A stretch of DNA of 64,000 bases from UMGS1470 sp051889215. GTDB taxonomy: Bacteria; Bacillota; Clostridia; Christensenellales; UBA1242. A model generated the notes under the pieces. That model did no database searches, was not told where the DNA came from, and saw nothing but the letters and a program-made list of their open reading frames with translations. The stretch is taken from positions 13,182-77,181 of the forward strand of contig JBJFDC010000003.1 in NCBI GenBank assembly GCA_051889215.1, in the 5' to 3' direction. How positions within the stretch are numbered: position 1 is the stretch's first letter; each line of letters starts with the position of its first letter. A program made the position numbers and the translations under genes. Positions 52,795 through 60,390 of the stretch are shown piece by piece.

Positions 52795-53415
52795 TTATTT
52801 GTTTTGTTGGATTTGTTTTGTTATATGTTTTTCCATTTTTTCAAGGCATTCATTGCAGCCAACAATTCTTGGTTTTGAAGAATAAAAGTCAACGTAATTA
52901 ATTATTTTGTCATAGTCTCGCGTTGAGCGCGGAGCCAAAGCATATGTTCCAAGATTTTTATGAATTGCTTTTATTATCATGAAAGCAGAAATATCTTCTT
53001 TGCTGTCACCCAAAAAGCACGCACCACAAACATCGCTTGGTCCATATTCTTTCAGCAAATAGCAAATTCCGTCCGCTTTTGAATAAGTACTTTTATCTGT
53101 GTCGCATTTGGCGATGACTTGACATTTTTTGTTCAACACTGTCCCCGCCGAAATCACGCAATCATCAATTCGCTCATAAATTGATGATTTAAAATTTTTA
53201 TAAAAATAATCTATGCGAGAAAACAAATCTGACCGGTCAACCCCTGACACAAAGTGAATTTTGATTTGACAACATAGTTCTTTTTCCAATCTTTCAACAA
53301 TGTTTACAAAATCAGAAAATTGAGCATGAGAATCTCCAAACTCGTCCGAGTTTTTGTATGCTTCAAAAGTCGAGTCCAAATCACAAAACAAAAGAAAATA
53401 CTTTTTATCAAACAT
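52795..53415 (-). CDS. HAD-superfamily hydrolase
   Basis: 206 residues from the ATG at 53415, 8 nt after GAGGTG. Motif I CDLDSTF (about 12-18; the Asp nucleophile and acid/base Asp of DxDxT), a mobile cap, the motif FLGDSKEDISAF (about 147-158, the late GDxxxD that binds magnesium) and basic residues between (motif III Lys, KCDTDKSTYSK). This is the Cof-like phosphatase layout; the phosphate substrate is unknown. Its ribosome binding site lies inside the terminator hairpin of jag (53419-53453). Confidence 0.78.
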   Translation of the reverse strand: MFDKKYFLLFCDLDSTFEAYKNSDEFGDSHAQFSDFVNIVERLEKELCCQIKIHFVSGVDRSDLFSRIDYFYKNFKSSIYERIDDCVISAGTVLNKKCQVIAKCDTDKSTYSKADGICYLLKEYGPSDVCGACFLGDSKEDISAFMIIKAIHKNLGTYALAPRSTRDYDKIINYVDFYSSKPRIVGCNECLEKMEKHITKQIQQNK

Positions 53416-53418
53416 AGA

Positions 53419-53453
53419 AAAACACCTCACATCATAATATGCAGAGGTGTTTT
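53419..53453 (-). terminator. Terminator after jag that covers the HAD gene's ribosome binding site
   Basis: Perfect 10 bp stem AAAACACCTC / GAGGTGTTTT on the minus strand, 15 nt loop, then T. The right arm GAGGTG is the only Shine-Dalgarno candidate for the ATG at 53415, so the folded hairpin would both end the jag transcript and hide that site in any read-through. Confidence 0.7.
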
Positions 53454-53464
53454 AAATTTGATTT

Positions 53465-54277
53465 TTAGTGTTTTGGAGCAATAATCAAATATCTGTTTGG
53501 TTCTGTTCCTTTTGAAAAAGTTGTCACATAGGCATCGTTTTGGAGTGCAGTGTGAATTATTCTTCTCTCATTTGGCGTCATTGGTTCAAGTTTGATTTGA
53601 TGATGAGTCTTTGCCACTTTTCTTGCCATTCTATTTGCAAGAGCAATGAGAGTTGATTCTCTTTTTTCGCGATAATTTTCGATGTCGAGAACAATTTTTG
53701 TTTTTTCTCCATCGCATCGTTGTTCAATGACATTAAGAAGATATTGAACGCCATTGAGGCAATCTCCACGATAACCAATGAGTTCGCTAACTTTGTCGCC
53801 ATTCACACAAACAACAATTCTGTCGCCTTCACGATAGCAGTTTATTTCTGCCTCAATGTTCATTTTTTCACAAAGTCCGCGCAAAAATTTAACACATTTT
53901 ATGTCGTCAATTTTTTCACGTTCAACATTGTTTGTTGGCTCTTCTTCTTTTTTTGTTTCAAGTTGTTTAGGATTTTCATTAACTGATTCTCTTATTTCTT
54001 CAACAATCATTGTCTCTTCAACAACATTATGTTCTTCATCTTCAGAAATCAATTTTTTGATATCCAAAACTTCTTCAACATCTTTGATTTTTTCTTTTTT
54101 TGTTTGATATTTTTCTTGGCAATCTTCACTGATTGAAACAAGCACTCTTGCTTTTTTAAAAAGTCCACCCTCTTCCAAAATTTTTATGTCGCAATCTTCT
54201 CTTGGTGCTTTCAAATTAAGCAATGCATCTTCAATGGCTTTTTCAATGGATTTGCCAACTCCTTCATAAGATAACAT
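53465..54277 (-). CDS. jag: Jag/KhpB-type RNA-binding protein
   Basis: 270 residues. The Jag N-terminal domain (MLSYEGVGKSIEKAIEDALLNL) joins through a long acidic and Glu-rich linker (KKEKIKDVEEVLDIKK...) to a KH domain (CYREGDRIVVCVNGDKVSELIGYRG, about 158-182) and an R3H domain (REKRESTLIALANRMARKVAKTHHQ, then PMTPNERRIIHTAL). With KhpA this family binds RNA and tunes cell elongation and division. Last gene of the rpmH-rnpA-yidD-yidC-jag operon, 11 nt after yidC, with AAGGAG before the ATG. Confidence 0.93.
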   Translation of the reverse strand: MLSYEGVGKSIEKAIEDALLNLKAPREDCDIKILEEGGLFKKARVLVSISEDCQEKYQTKKEKIKDVEEVLDIKKLISEDEEHNVVEETMIVEEIRESVNENPKQLETKKEEEPTNNVEREKIDDIKCVKFLRGLCEKMNIEAEINCYREGDRIVVCVNGDKVSELIGYRGDCLNGVQYLLNVIEQRCDGEKTKIVLDIENYREKRESTLIALANRMARKVAKTHHQIKLEPMTPNERRIIHTALQNDAYVTTFSKGTEPNRYLIIAPKH

Positions 54278-54288
54278 TTTTTCTCCTT

Positions 54289-55344
54289 TTATTTTCGAGA
54301 GTAAGTTAATTTTTCTTTTCTTTTTCTTCTTTCTTCTTCTTTCTTTTCAACAACGTCCAAAATATTATTGCAAAGAGGTGTTGTGATGACAGCAAAAACA
54401 GAACTTGCAAGCATATAGAGCCCAAACACAGAGTTATAGAAAATTCCAAATATTCCCAAAACCAAAGGAAGAATAATCATCATAACTTTGTTGGTTGGCA
54501 TTTTTTTCTCTTGAAATTCGTTGTCTGTGAGTTTTTTCTTTTTGAATCTATATTTTTTGTTTGTGACGAATTGTTGCAAAAATGCAACTGCAATAATCAA
54601 AATTGCAATTCCAAAATAACCGTTTTGGTCTCTTGTGTTTTCGTCAACGACTGAAAAAATTTTGTTGTATTCCGCTTCTGCTTCTGCTTCTTCAGTTCTT
54701 TGCTCGTCACCAAGACCTGCCATATTTGCATAATCTGAAAATTTTGGAACAGGATTTTTTAATGGGGAATCCGCCATCCAAACATTTTCAATCCACAAAA
54801 ATGATTCTTTTGTTTTGTTGTATTCTTCCAAAACTCTTGCTCGTGCTTCTTCTTCGTTGCTTACTGAAAAATCAGCTGGAATTTCTTCAACACTTTCAAC
54901 ACCATAGTATGCAAGTCTCAAATCTTCGTATTGTTGAGCGACTTTATAACTCGACATTTTGTTTAATCCTGCAAACAATGTGAAAAACACAACCATTGTC
55001 AGAACCATGGTAAGCAATGTGACGAGGCAAGTTCCACCAACATTATAGTTGTGTTTTTTATAAACTTCCATCGTCTTTGCGTTGAGTTCTTTTTGGTTGT
55101 TTGCATATTTTTTCTTCAAAACGTCAAGTTCTGGTTGAATTTCCGCTTGTATTTTTGTGCTTTTTCTCGTGAATTTTCTGTTTAGAAAATCAAATGGAAA
55201 AAGAACGAGTTTTATGACGAGTGTGAGACAAATGATTGCAAGAGCATAGTTTGCAATATTTGAATTGAACGCCATAATAATTTTTTCCCAGACTCCTGTT
55301 GGTGCTTCAACAAGAAGTCGTCCAATTTGGTTTATAATAACCAT
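54289..55344 (-). CDS. yidC: Membrane protein insertase YidC
   Basis: 351 residues. It inserts and folds membrane proteins with or without SecYEG. The core helices include LVIKLVLFPFDFLNRKFTRKSTKIQAE with the conserved substrate-contacting Arg in the groove region, FYNSVFGLYMLASSVFAV near the end, and a basic C-terminus (KKEEERRKRKEKLTYSRK). Two features differ from Bacillus SpoIIIJ: no lipobox or clear cleavable signal at the N-terminus, and an insertion of about 90 residues between helices (about 130-235, with many Glu/Ala). The ATG with GGAG upstream lies inside the yidD stop region (13 bp overlap). Confidence 0.93.
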   Translation of the reverse strand: MVIINQIGRLLVEAPTGVWEKIIMAFNSNIANYALAIICLTLVIKLVLFPFDFLNRKFTRKSTKIQAEIQPELDVLKKKYANNQKELNAKTMEVYKKHNYNVGGTCLVTLLTMVLTMVVFFTLFAGLNKMSSYKVAQQYEDLRLAYYGVESVEEIPADFSVSNEEEARARVLEEYNKTKESFLWIENVWMADSPLKNPVPKFSDYANMAGLGDEQRTEEAEAEAEYNKIFSVVDENTRDQNGYFGIAILIIAVAFLQQFVTNKKYRFKKKKLTDNEFQEKKMPTNKVMMIILPLVLGIFGIFYNSVFGLYMLASSVFAVITTPLCNNILDVVEKKEEERRKRKEKLTYSRK

Positions 55345-55607
55345 CTTTCTTCTCCTTTCATGTCAAAAGGAATAAAATCAATTCCTCCAGCATTTTTTGG
55401 ATTACATCTCAATATTCTCTTAAAAGCAATAAAACTTCCGCGAAATATGCCAAAGTGTTTGATTGCAAGAATGGCGTAAGTTGAACAAGTTGGATAAAAC
55501 CTGCAAGTTTTTGGAATGAGTGGAGATATGCAAAATTTATAAAAATAAATTAATCCAATTCCCAAAAGTTTCAAAGGATAAAAAACTATATTAACAAATT
55601 TCTTCAT
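55332..55607 (-). CDS. yidD: Membrane protein insertion efficiency factor
   Basis: 91 residues. YidD supports YidC. The conserved stretch FCISPLIPKTCRFYPTCSTYAILAIKHFG (about 26-54; cysteines and Arg-Tyr-Pro typical) is followed by RILRCNPKNAGGIDFIP. It overlaps the rnpA end by 17 bp and the yidC start by 13 bp, so translation is tightly coupled. Confidence 0.93.
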   Translation of the reverse strand: MKKFVNIVFYPLKLLGIGLIYFYKFCISPLIPKTCRFYPTCSTYAILAIKHFGIFRGSFIAFKRILRCNPKNAGGIDFIPFDMKGEERWLL

Positions 55608-55941
55608 TCAATAATTTTGCCTTTTTCAAAACTTTTTTCATCTCATCAACAATTTCAAAAAATGTTATATCGACAATTTCAGGTTTTGCAATAAAAACAT
55701 AATTAAAATTGGGGTCAACACATTTTTGAATTTTGTTAAATGCCTCGGTCATACGCCTTTTCACTTTGCTTCGAACAACACTTTTGCCAACTTTTTTGCT
55801 CACTGAAAAACCAATTTTGTTTGGTTGGTTTTTTGTTTTTAAAAAAACGACAGAAAGTGTGCGTGTGTGAGAAGCTTGTCCATGTTTATAGATGAACAAA
55901 AACTGCCTATTCTTGCGTAAACGATTTTCACTTTTTATCAT
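55591..55941 (-). CDS. rnpA: Ribonuclease P protein component
   Basis: 116 residues. It binds the RNase P RNA that matures tRNA 5' ends. The central RNR motif SVVRSKVKRRMTEAF (about 52-66) and the left-handed crossover region VSKKVGKS precede a C-terminal helix. 12 nt downstream of rpmH. RNase P RNA itself is not in the window. Confidence 0.94.
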   Translation of the reverse strand: MIKSENRLRKNRQFLFIYKHGQASHTRTLSVVFLKTKNQPNKIGFSVSKKVGKSVVRSKVKRRMTEAFNKIQKCVDPNFNYVFIAKPEIVDITFFEIVDEMKKVLKKAKLLNEEIC

Positions 55942-55953
55942 ATTTTGTCCGAA

Positions 55954-56088
55954 TTAGGCAGCAAGTCTTTTTCTGCCTCTGTTTCTTCTTCTCTTGAGAA
56001 CTTTTCTTCCTGAAGTTGTCTTCATTCTTTCACGAAATCCATGAACTTTGCTTCTTTGTCTTTTCTTTGGTTGGTAAGTTCTTTTCAT
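55954..56088 (-). CDS. rpmH: Ribosomal protein bL34
   Basis: 44 residues. Sequence starts MKRTYQPKKRQRSKVHGFRER and ends RNRGRKRLAA, the invariant short basic form of bL34. ATG at 56088 with GGAGGA 4 nt upstream. First gene of the operon continuing to jag. Confidence 0.97.
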   Translation of the reverse strand: MKRTYQPKKRQRSKVHGFRERMKTTSGRKVLKRRRNRGRKRLAA

Positions 56089-56231
56089 AATTCCTCCTTA
56101 TTTTTTGACGCATGCAAAAAAGATAATCAAAATCTTTCCCCAAAAAAGTTTTAATATTTTTAACGCCTTGCGTATTCTTTAAGTGTAAAACGAGTGATAG
56201 GAAAACTTAAAGTTGACATTTTGTCAGTCCT

Positions 56232-56260
56232 ATATTATCCAATAAAACGTGTTTTGTCAA
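56232..56260 (-). promoter_or_regulatory. rpmH operon promoter
   Basis: Minus strand: -35 TTGACA (56255-56260), 17 bp, -10 TAATAT (56232-56237). It leaves an untranslated leader of about 137 nt before rpmH. Confidence 0.8.
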
Positions 56261-56311
56261 TGATTTTTGAGTCACGATATTTCATGAATTTATTTACACA
56301 ATTAAAAACTG

Positions 56312-56340
56312 TTGTTATCAAATTTAAATTGTGATATAAT
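56312..56340 (+). promoter_or_regulatory. dut promoter
   Basis: -35 TTGTTA (56312-56317), 17 bp, -10 TATAAT within TGTGATATAAT (hexamer 56335-56340). Divergent from the rpmH promoter. Confidence 0.75.
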
Positions 56341-56357
56341 GAAAAAAGGAGAAAGTC

Positions 56358-56822
56358 ATGAGAGGTTTTGAAAGAGTTACAGATAAATTTATTCAATATG
56401 GAGAAAAAGATATAAAACTTCCTGTCCGTGCAACAAAAAATGCCTGCGGCTATGATTTTTATAGTCCAATCGACATAACAATCAAGCCAATGCAAAGTGA
56501 ACTTATTTGGACAAATGTCAAAGCATATTTCAACGATAATGAGGTTTTGTTTTTGTTTGTCACAAGCAAGATGGGAAAGCGTCATATCATGATTGCAAAC
56601 GGCACAGGTGTGATTGAATGCGACTATTATGGAAATGAGTCAAACGATGGAAATCTTGGTTTCAGACTCATCAATCTTGGCGACACAGACTACGAAATTC
56701 ACAAGGGTGACAAAATTGGTCAAGGCGTGTTCACATATTTTTTGAAAGCAGACAATGAAGAAGAAGTCACAACAAAGAGAACCGGAGGTTTTGGTTCAAC
56801 AAGCACCGGCTTTTCAAATTAA
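56358..56822 (+). CDS. dut: dUTP diphosphatase, trimeric dUTPase family
   Basis: 154 residues. Motif 1 ATKNACGYDFYSP (about 25-37), motif 2 TSKMGKRHIMIANGTGVIECDYYGNE (region of substrate Tyr and catalytic Asp), motif 3-like NLGFRLINLGDT, and the C-terminal P-loop-like motif 5 RTGGFGSTSTGF. These enzymes hydrolyse dUTP to dUMP and keep uracil out of DNA. The order and the TKRTGGFGSTSTGF end are typical of Bacillota and phage versions. Plus-strand gene between the minus-strand rpmH and dnaN, with AAGGAG upstream of the ATG. Confidence 0.9.
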   Translation: MRGFERVTDKFIQYGEKDIKLPVRATKNACGYDFYSPIDITIKPMQSELIWTNVKAYFNDNEVLFLFVTSKMGKRHIMIANGTGVIECDYYGNESNDGNLGFRLINLGDTDYEIHKGDKIGQGVFTYFLKADNEEEVTTKRTGGFGSTSTGFSN

Positions 56823-56852
56823 TCAAATATTTGAAATAAAAATTTTAACAAC

Positions 56853-56885
56853 AAAAAAGTTAGAGTGTTGTGCTCTAACTTTTTT
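56853..56885. terminator. Bidirectional terminator between dut and dnaN
   Basis: Stem AGTTAGAG / CTCTAACT with an A run before and T run after, between convergent dut and dnaN. Confidence 0.85.
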
Positions 56886-56927
56886 ATGAATGTTTTATTT
56901 TGAGTTTATCTCCAAAAAGGACATTTA

Positions 56928-58031
56928 TTAGTTAATCATTCTTACTGGAAGAATAAGATACAGATATTCATTTCCTTCAACTGGTTTGATTACGCATGGG
57001 TTGATTGCGCTGTTAAAATTGATTGTGATGAACTCATCAGTGAGAACTCTCAAAGCGTCCATGAAATATGAAGCATTAAAAGCAATATTCAGTTCTTTTC
57101 CGTCAAGAACAACATTGATATTTTCTTTGATGTTTCCAATTTCAGAATTTGAAGAAATAACCATATTTCTTTCTTTTATATCAAATTTGACAAGATTGTT
57201 TTGTCCAACTTTGCTCAAAAGTGAAGCACGTTCCAATGCTTGCTCAAGTTGTGCTTTGTTTACGGTTATTTTTGAGGCAAATGTGTTTGAAATGATTTGG
57301 TTGTAATTCAAAAACTCACCATCAATAAGACGTGTTATAATTTTTGTGTTTTTGAGGTCAACCATGAGATTATTTTGGTGAATATAAACATTAATAATGT
57401 CGTCGCTGTCTTCGAGAATTTTGCTGACTTCACTCAAACTTCTTGCTGGAACAACAACTCTAATTCTTCCTGAAGATGCAACAACTGGCTTTTGAATGTA
57501 TGCAAGACGATATCCATCAAGTGCAACACCTTTGAGAATATTTTCCTCGACTTCAAGCAAGCAACCTTTCAAAATTGGACGAGAATCATCAAGAGCAACA
57601 GCAAAATTAGATTTGTTTATAAGTGCTTTCAAATCTTTTTGTGTGATTCCAAAATAATTTCCGTTGTCAATTTTTTTGAGACTTGGATATTCAAGTGAAT
57701 TCATACATTGAATATAGCCCTCACTATCACAATATTTGATTATAAGTTGATTGCTTTCATTAAGAGTGAGTTCGATTTTTTCATTTGTAAGTTTTTTGAC
57801 AAATTCAGAAAAAAATCTTCCTGGAACAACTGTTTCTCCTTCGATTTTTATATCTGCTTTTATTTTCTTTTCAATCGAAAGTTCATAATCTGTTGCAGAT
57901 AAGGTCAAAGTCCCATCTTCTGCCACAAGTTTGATTCCTTCCAAAATTGGATTTGTTGTTTTTGGATTTATTGCTTTTGATACTTTTATCACTGCATCAG
58001 ACAAATCCAACCCATCACACATTAATTTCAT
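56928..58031 (-). CDS. dnaN: DNA polymerase III beta sliding clamp
   Basis: 367 residues. Three similar clamp domains; start MKLMCDGLDLSDAVIKVSKAI, domain joints around YIQCMNSLEYPSLKK and VVVPARSLSEVSKIL, and the C-terminal motif EYLYLILPVRMIN that forms the client-binding pocket (LPVRM). AAAGGAG precedes the ATG at 58031. It lies 202 bp downstream of dnaA in the same direction. Confidence 0.96.
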   Translation of the reverse strand: MKLMCDGLDLSDAVIKVSKAINPKTTNPILEGIKLVAEDGTLTLSATDYELSIEKKIKADIKIEGETVVPGRFFSEFVKKLTNEKIELTLNESNQLIIKYCDSEGYIQCMNSLEYPSLKKIDNGNYFGITQKDLKALINKSNFAVALDDSRPILKGCLLEVEENILKGVALDGYRLAYIQKPVVASSGRIRVVVPARSLSEVSKILEDSDDIINVYIHQNNLMVDLKNTKIITRLIDGEFLNYNQIISNTFASKITVNKAQLEQALERASLLSKVGQNNLVKFDIKERNMVISSNSEIGNIKENINVVLDGKELNIAFNASYFMDALRVLTDEFITINFNSAINPCVIKPVEGNEYLYLILPVRMIN

Positions 58032-58233
58032 TTTTTTGCTCCTTTATTAAAAGATTTATTTTATTTTTAAATAGTATTAATAGTAATAATAATTGTTGAA
58101 ATGTGAATAACTTTTTTGACACACAATATATTGTTCTTGGAATATTTTCGACAATTTTCGAAACACAATATTTGGATTTTTGGAATGTGTGCAACCCTGT
58201 TTATAACCAAGTTTTTTTATACACATTTATACA
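58032..58233. other. oriC: dnaA-dnaN spacer, candidate origin of replication
   Basis: Two DnaA boxes matching TTATNCACA: TTATACACA (58217-58225) and, inverted, TGTGAATAA (58102-58110). Next to the second box, at 58043-58095, lies a run of almost only A and T with TAGTATTAATAGTAAT, which resembles the DnaA-trio/unwinding element of Bacillus oriC. In Bacillus the unwinding element also sits between dnaA and dnaN. A further perfect box lies upstream of dnaA at 59615. Confidence 0.65.
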
Positions 58234-59586
58234 TCATTTTGTCAACAAGTCTTTTATGTCGGTGATATATACTTTGATTTTGTTGTTCGTTTTGATTTGT
58301 TCACTAATTTTGTCGCGTGCATGCATGATTGTTGTGTGGTCACGGTCTCCAAACTTTTTGCCGATTGCAACAAGTGGAAGATCCAAAAGTTCGCAAATGA
58401 GATATATGCAAATCATTCTTGGTTCAACAATCTCTTTGTTTTTCTTTTTCCCGATTATATCACTTTTTGAAATATTGAAATATTTGCAAACAGTGTCAAT
58501 AACCAAATCGGGTGAAAGACCTTCTTTGATTTCGTCCATGTTTTCTTTCATCGCCTCATACGCTTCATCAAGTGTTGCACTTTTTTTTCCAAGAAGTGTT
58601 GCAAAAAAGAAAACTTTTGACAAAACGCCTTCCATCTCACGAATATTTGTATCAATTTTTTCAGCAATAAAATTTATCACTTCGTCATCAATCGAATATT
58701 TTTCTTGTTGGGCTTTTTTTCTTAAAATTGCAACTCTTGTTTCAAAGTCCGGAGTTTGAATGTCTTGAATGAGTCCGCTTGTGAAACGTGAACGCAATCT
58801 TTCCTCAAGTGTTGCGATTTCTTTTGGTGGACGGTCAGAAGCGATGATAATTTGTTTTTGCCTTTGATAGAGGTCGTTGAATGTGTGGAAAAATTCTTCT
58901 TGTGTGCTTGTTTTGTTTGAAATAAATTGAATGTCATCAATCATCAAAACATCAAGATTGCGATATTTTTCACGGAATTCAAAGTTTGCCATATCCTTGT
59001 TTGCGCGAAGTGATTCAATGTAGTCATTTGTAAACTTTTCGCAGGTCGCATACATAATTTTTTTGTCAGGATAAGCTGATTTGATATAATTTCCAATCGC
59101 GTGAAGCAAGTGTGTTTTTCCAAGTCCAACTCCACCATAAATAAACAATGGATTAAACTTTTGACCTGGATTTTCCGCAACTGCTTTTGCTGCGGCATAA
59201 ACAAATTGATTGCTTTTTCCAACAACAAAATTATCAAAATTATACTTTTCATTGAAGTTTGAGCAAACTTTGTTTCCTTCTTCCTCAACTTTTTGATTTT
59301 TTGCTGGTGTGTTTGTTTTTATGTATTCGTCTTTTTCATTTTGGTCGAGAATTTCAAAATTGATGTTGTCATTAAAAACTTCATTGATTGCATTTTGTAG
59401 TTGTATTTTGTGATTTTTTAGCAACTGATTTTTTGCAGTGGTTGAACTTGCAACCAAAATCAAGGTGTTGTAATCTTTGAATTCCAAAACTTCAAGAGGC
59501 CTTATCCAAAGGTCAAATGACACTGCAGTTGTCATCATTTCAAGTTTTGAAAGAACTCTCTCCCACATTATTTGTAATTCTTGCAT
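58234..59586 (-). CDS. dnaA: Chromosomal replication initiator DnaA
   Basis: 450 residues, the usual length. Domain I (MQELQIMWERVLSKLE), AAA+ domain with Walker A GGVGLGKTH (about 148-156), Walker B VLMIDDIQF (about 209-217), box VI ATLEERLRSRFTSGL, and domain IV with the DnaA-box contact motif GDRDHTTIMHARDKI (about 413-427). GAGGAG lies 3 nt before the ATG. It is transcribed toward dnaN as in all Bacillota, but in the same direction as rpmH instead of divergent from it. Confidence 0.97.
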   Translation of the reverse strand: MQELQIMWERVLSKLEMMTTAVSFDLWIRPLEVLEFKDYNTLILVASSTTAKNQLLKNHKIQLQNAINEVFNDNINFEILDQNEKDEYIKTNTPAKNQKVEEEGNKVCSNFNEKYNFDNFVVGKSNQFVYAAAKAVAENPGQKFNPLFIYGGVGLGKTHLLHAIGNYIKSAYPDKKIMYATCEKFTNDYIESLRANKDMANFEFREKYRNLDVLMIDDIQFISNKTSTQEEFFHTFNDLYQRQKQIIIASDRPPKEIATLEERLRSRFTSGLIQDIQTPDFETRVAILRKKAQQEKYSIDDEVINFIAEKIDTNIREMEGVLSKVFFFATLLGKKSATLDEAYEAMKENMDEIKEGLSPDLVIDTVCKYFNISKSDIIGKKKNKEIVEPRMICIYLICELLDLPLVAIGKKFGDRDHTTIMHARDKISEQIKTNNKIKVYITDIKDLLTK

Positions 59587-59614
59587 AATCTCCTCTTAAC
59601 ATCTTAATTATAAG

Positions 59615-59623
59615 TTATCCACA
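59615..59623 (+). promoter_or_regulatory. DnaA box upstream of dnaA
   Basis: Perfect TTATCCACA, 29 nt upstream of the dnaA start. It may serve autoregulation of dnaA and be part of the origin. Confidence 0.75.
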
Positions 59624-59679
59624 TTTTTTAGTCAATCAAAATCATTATGAGTGTCGTCTCTTTTGCACTAAATTTCATT

Positions 59680-60384
59680 TTATAGTGGATTTGATTTTGC
59701 TTTGTTTCCACCCCTTGGATAACCACTCGGCGTGTGATTTTGTTTGTTTATAACAATGATATTTCTCTCGCTTGATATTTCATAAATGAAAAATTTTTTG
59801 GTTTCGACATATCTTCCGCCCAAGATGTTTTGAGCGCGGGTTGAAAGAGCGAGTTCGTTTTGTGCTTGAACAGATTTATATGCGAGCATCTGTCCGCCAA
59901 CTTTCACGAACGGCAAAACATACTCCAAAAGAGTTGGAAGAGATGCGACTGCACGGGCAACTCCAAAATCAAATTTTTCTCGGAACATAAAATCTTTTGC
60001 CACGTCTTCACTTCGGCCATGGATTGCCTTGATTTTTTGAAGATTTAATTTTTCGATGACAAGGTTGAGAAATTGAATGCGTTTGTTGAGACTGTCAAGC
60101 ATGGTTATGTCAAGGTCTGGTCTCATTATTTTTAGAGGAATTGATGGAAAACCTGCACCTGCTCCAATGTCAATCAGTTTCGTGTTTTGCCCAAAATGAG
60201 CATATGGAAGGACAGAGTCAAGAATATGCTTATAAGCAAATTCTTTTTTGTCTGTTATTGCGGTGAGGTTGATTTTTTCATTCCAGGAGACAACAAGTTC
60301 ATAAAATTCAGCAAGTTGTCTGATTTGTTCTTCACTCGCCTCGATTTTATATTTTTGAAAAATTGACTTTAATAAATCTTGCAT
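59680..60384 (-). CDS. rsmG: 16S rRNA (guanine527-N7)-methyltransferase
   Basis: 234 residues. SAM-binding core with LIDIGAGAGFPSIPLKI (about 69-85), VLD-type MLDSLNKRIQFL, GRSEDV and a VARAVASLPTLLEYVLPF block (about 146-163). It methylates G527 of 16S rRNA. 6 nt downstream of mnmG in the mnmE-mnmG-rsmG group; the usual noc/parAB genes that follow it in Bacillus are replaced here by dnaA. Confidence 0.94.
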   Translation of the reverse strand: MQDLLKSIFQKYKIEASEEQIRQLAEFYELVVSWNEKINLTAITDKKEFAYKHILDSVLPYAHFGQNTKLIDIGAGAGFPSIPLKIMRPDLDITMLDSLNKRIQFLNLVIEKLNLQKIKAIHGRSEDVAKDFMFREKFDFGVARAVASLPTLLEYVLPFVKVGGQMLAYKSVQAQNELALSTRAQNILGGRYVETKKFFIYEISSERNIIVINKQNHTPSGYPRGGNKAKSNPL

Positions 60385-60390
60385 AAAACC

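Noticed and set aside
58103..58759. 218-residue reading frame on the plus strand opposite the dnaA 3' end
   Set aside because: It mirrors the dnaA coding frame, has no ribosome binding site and crosses the candidate origin; hydrophobic runs are what antisense of dnaA gives.
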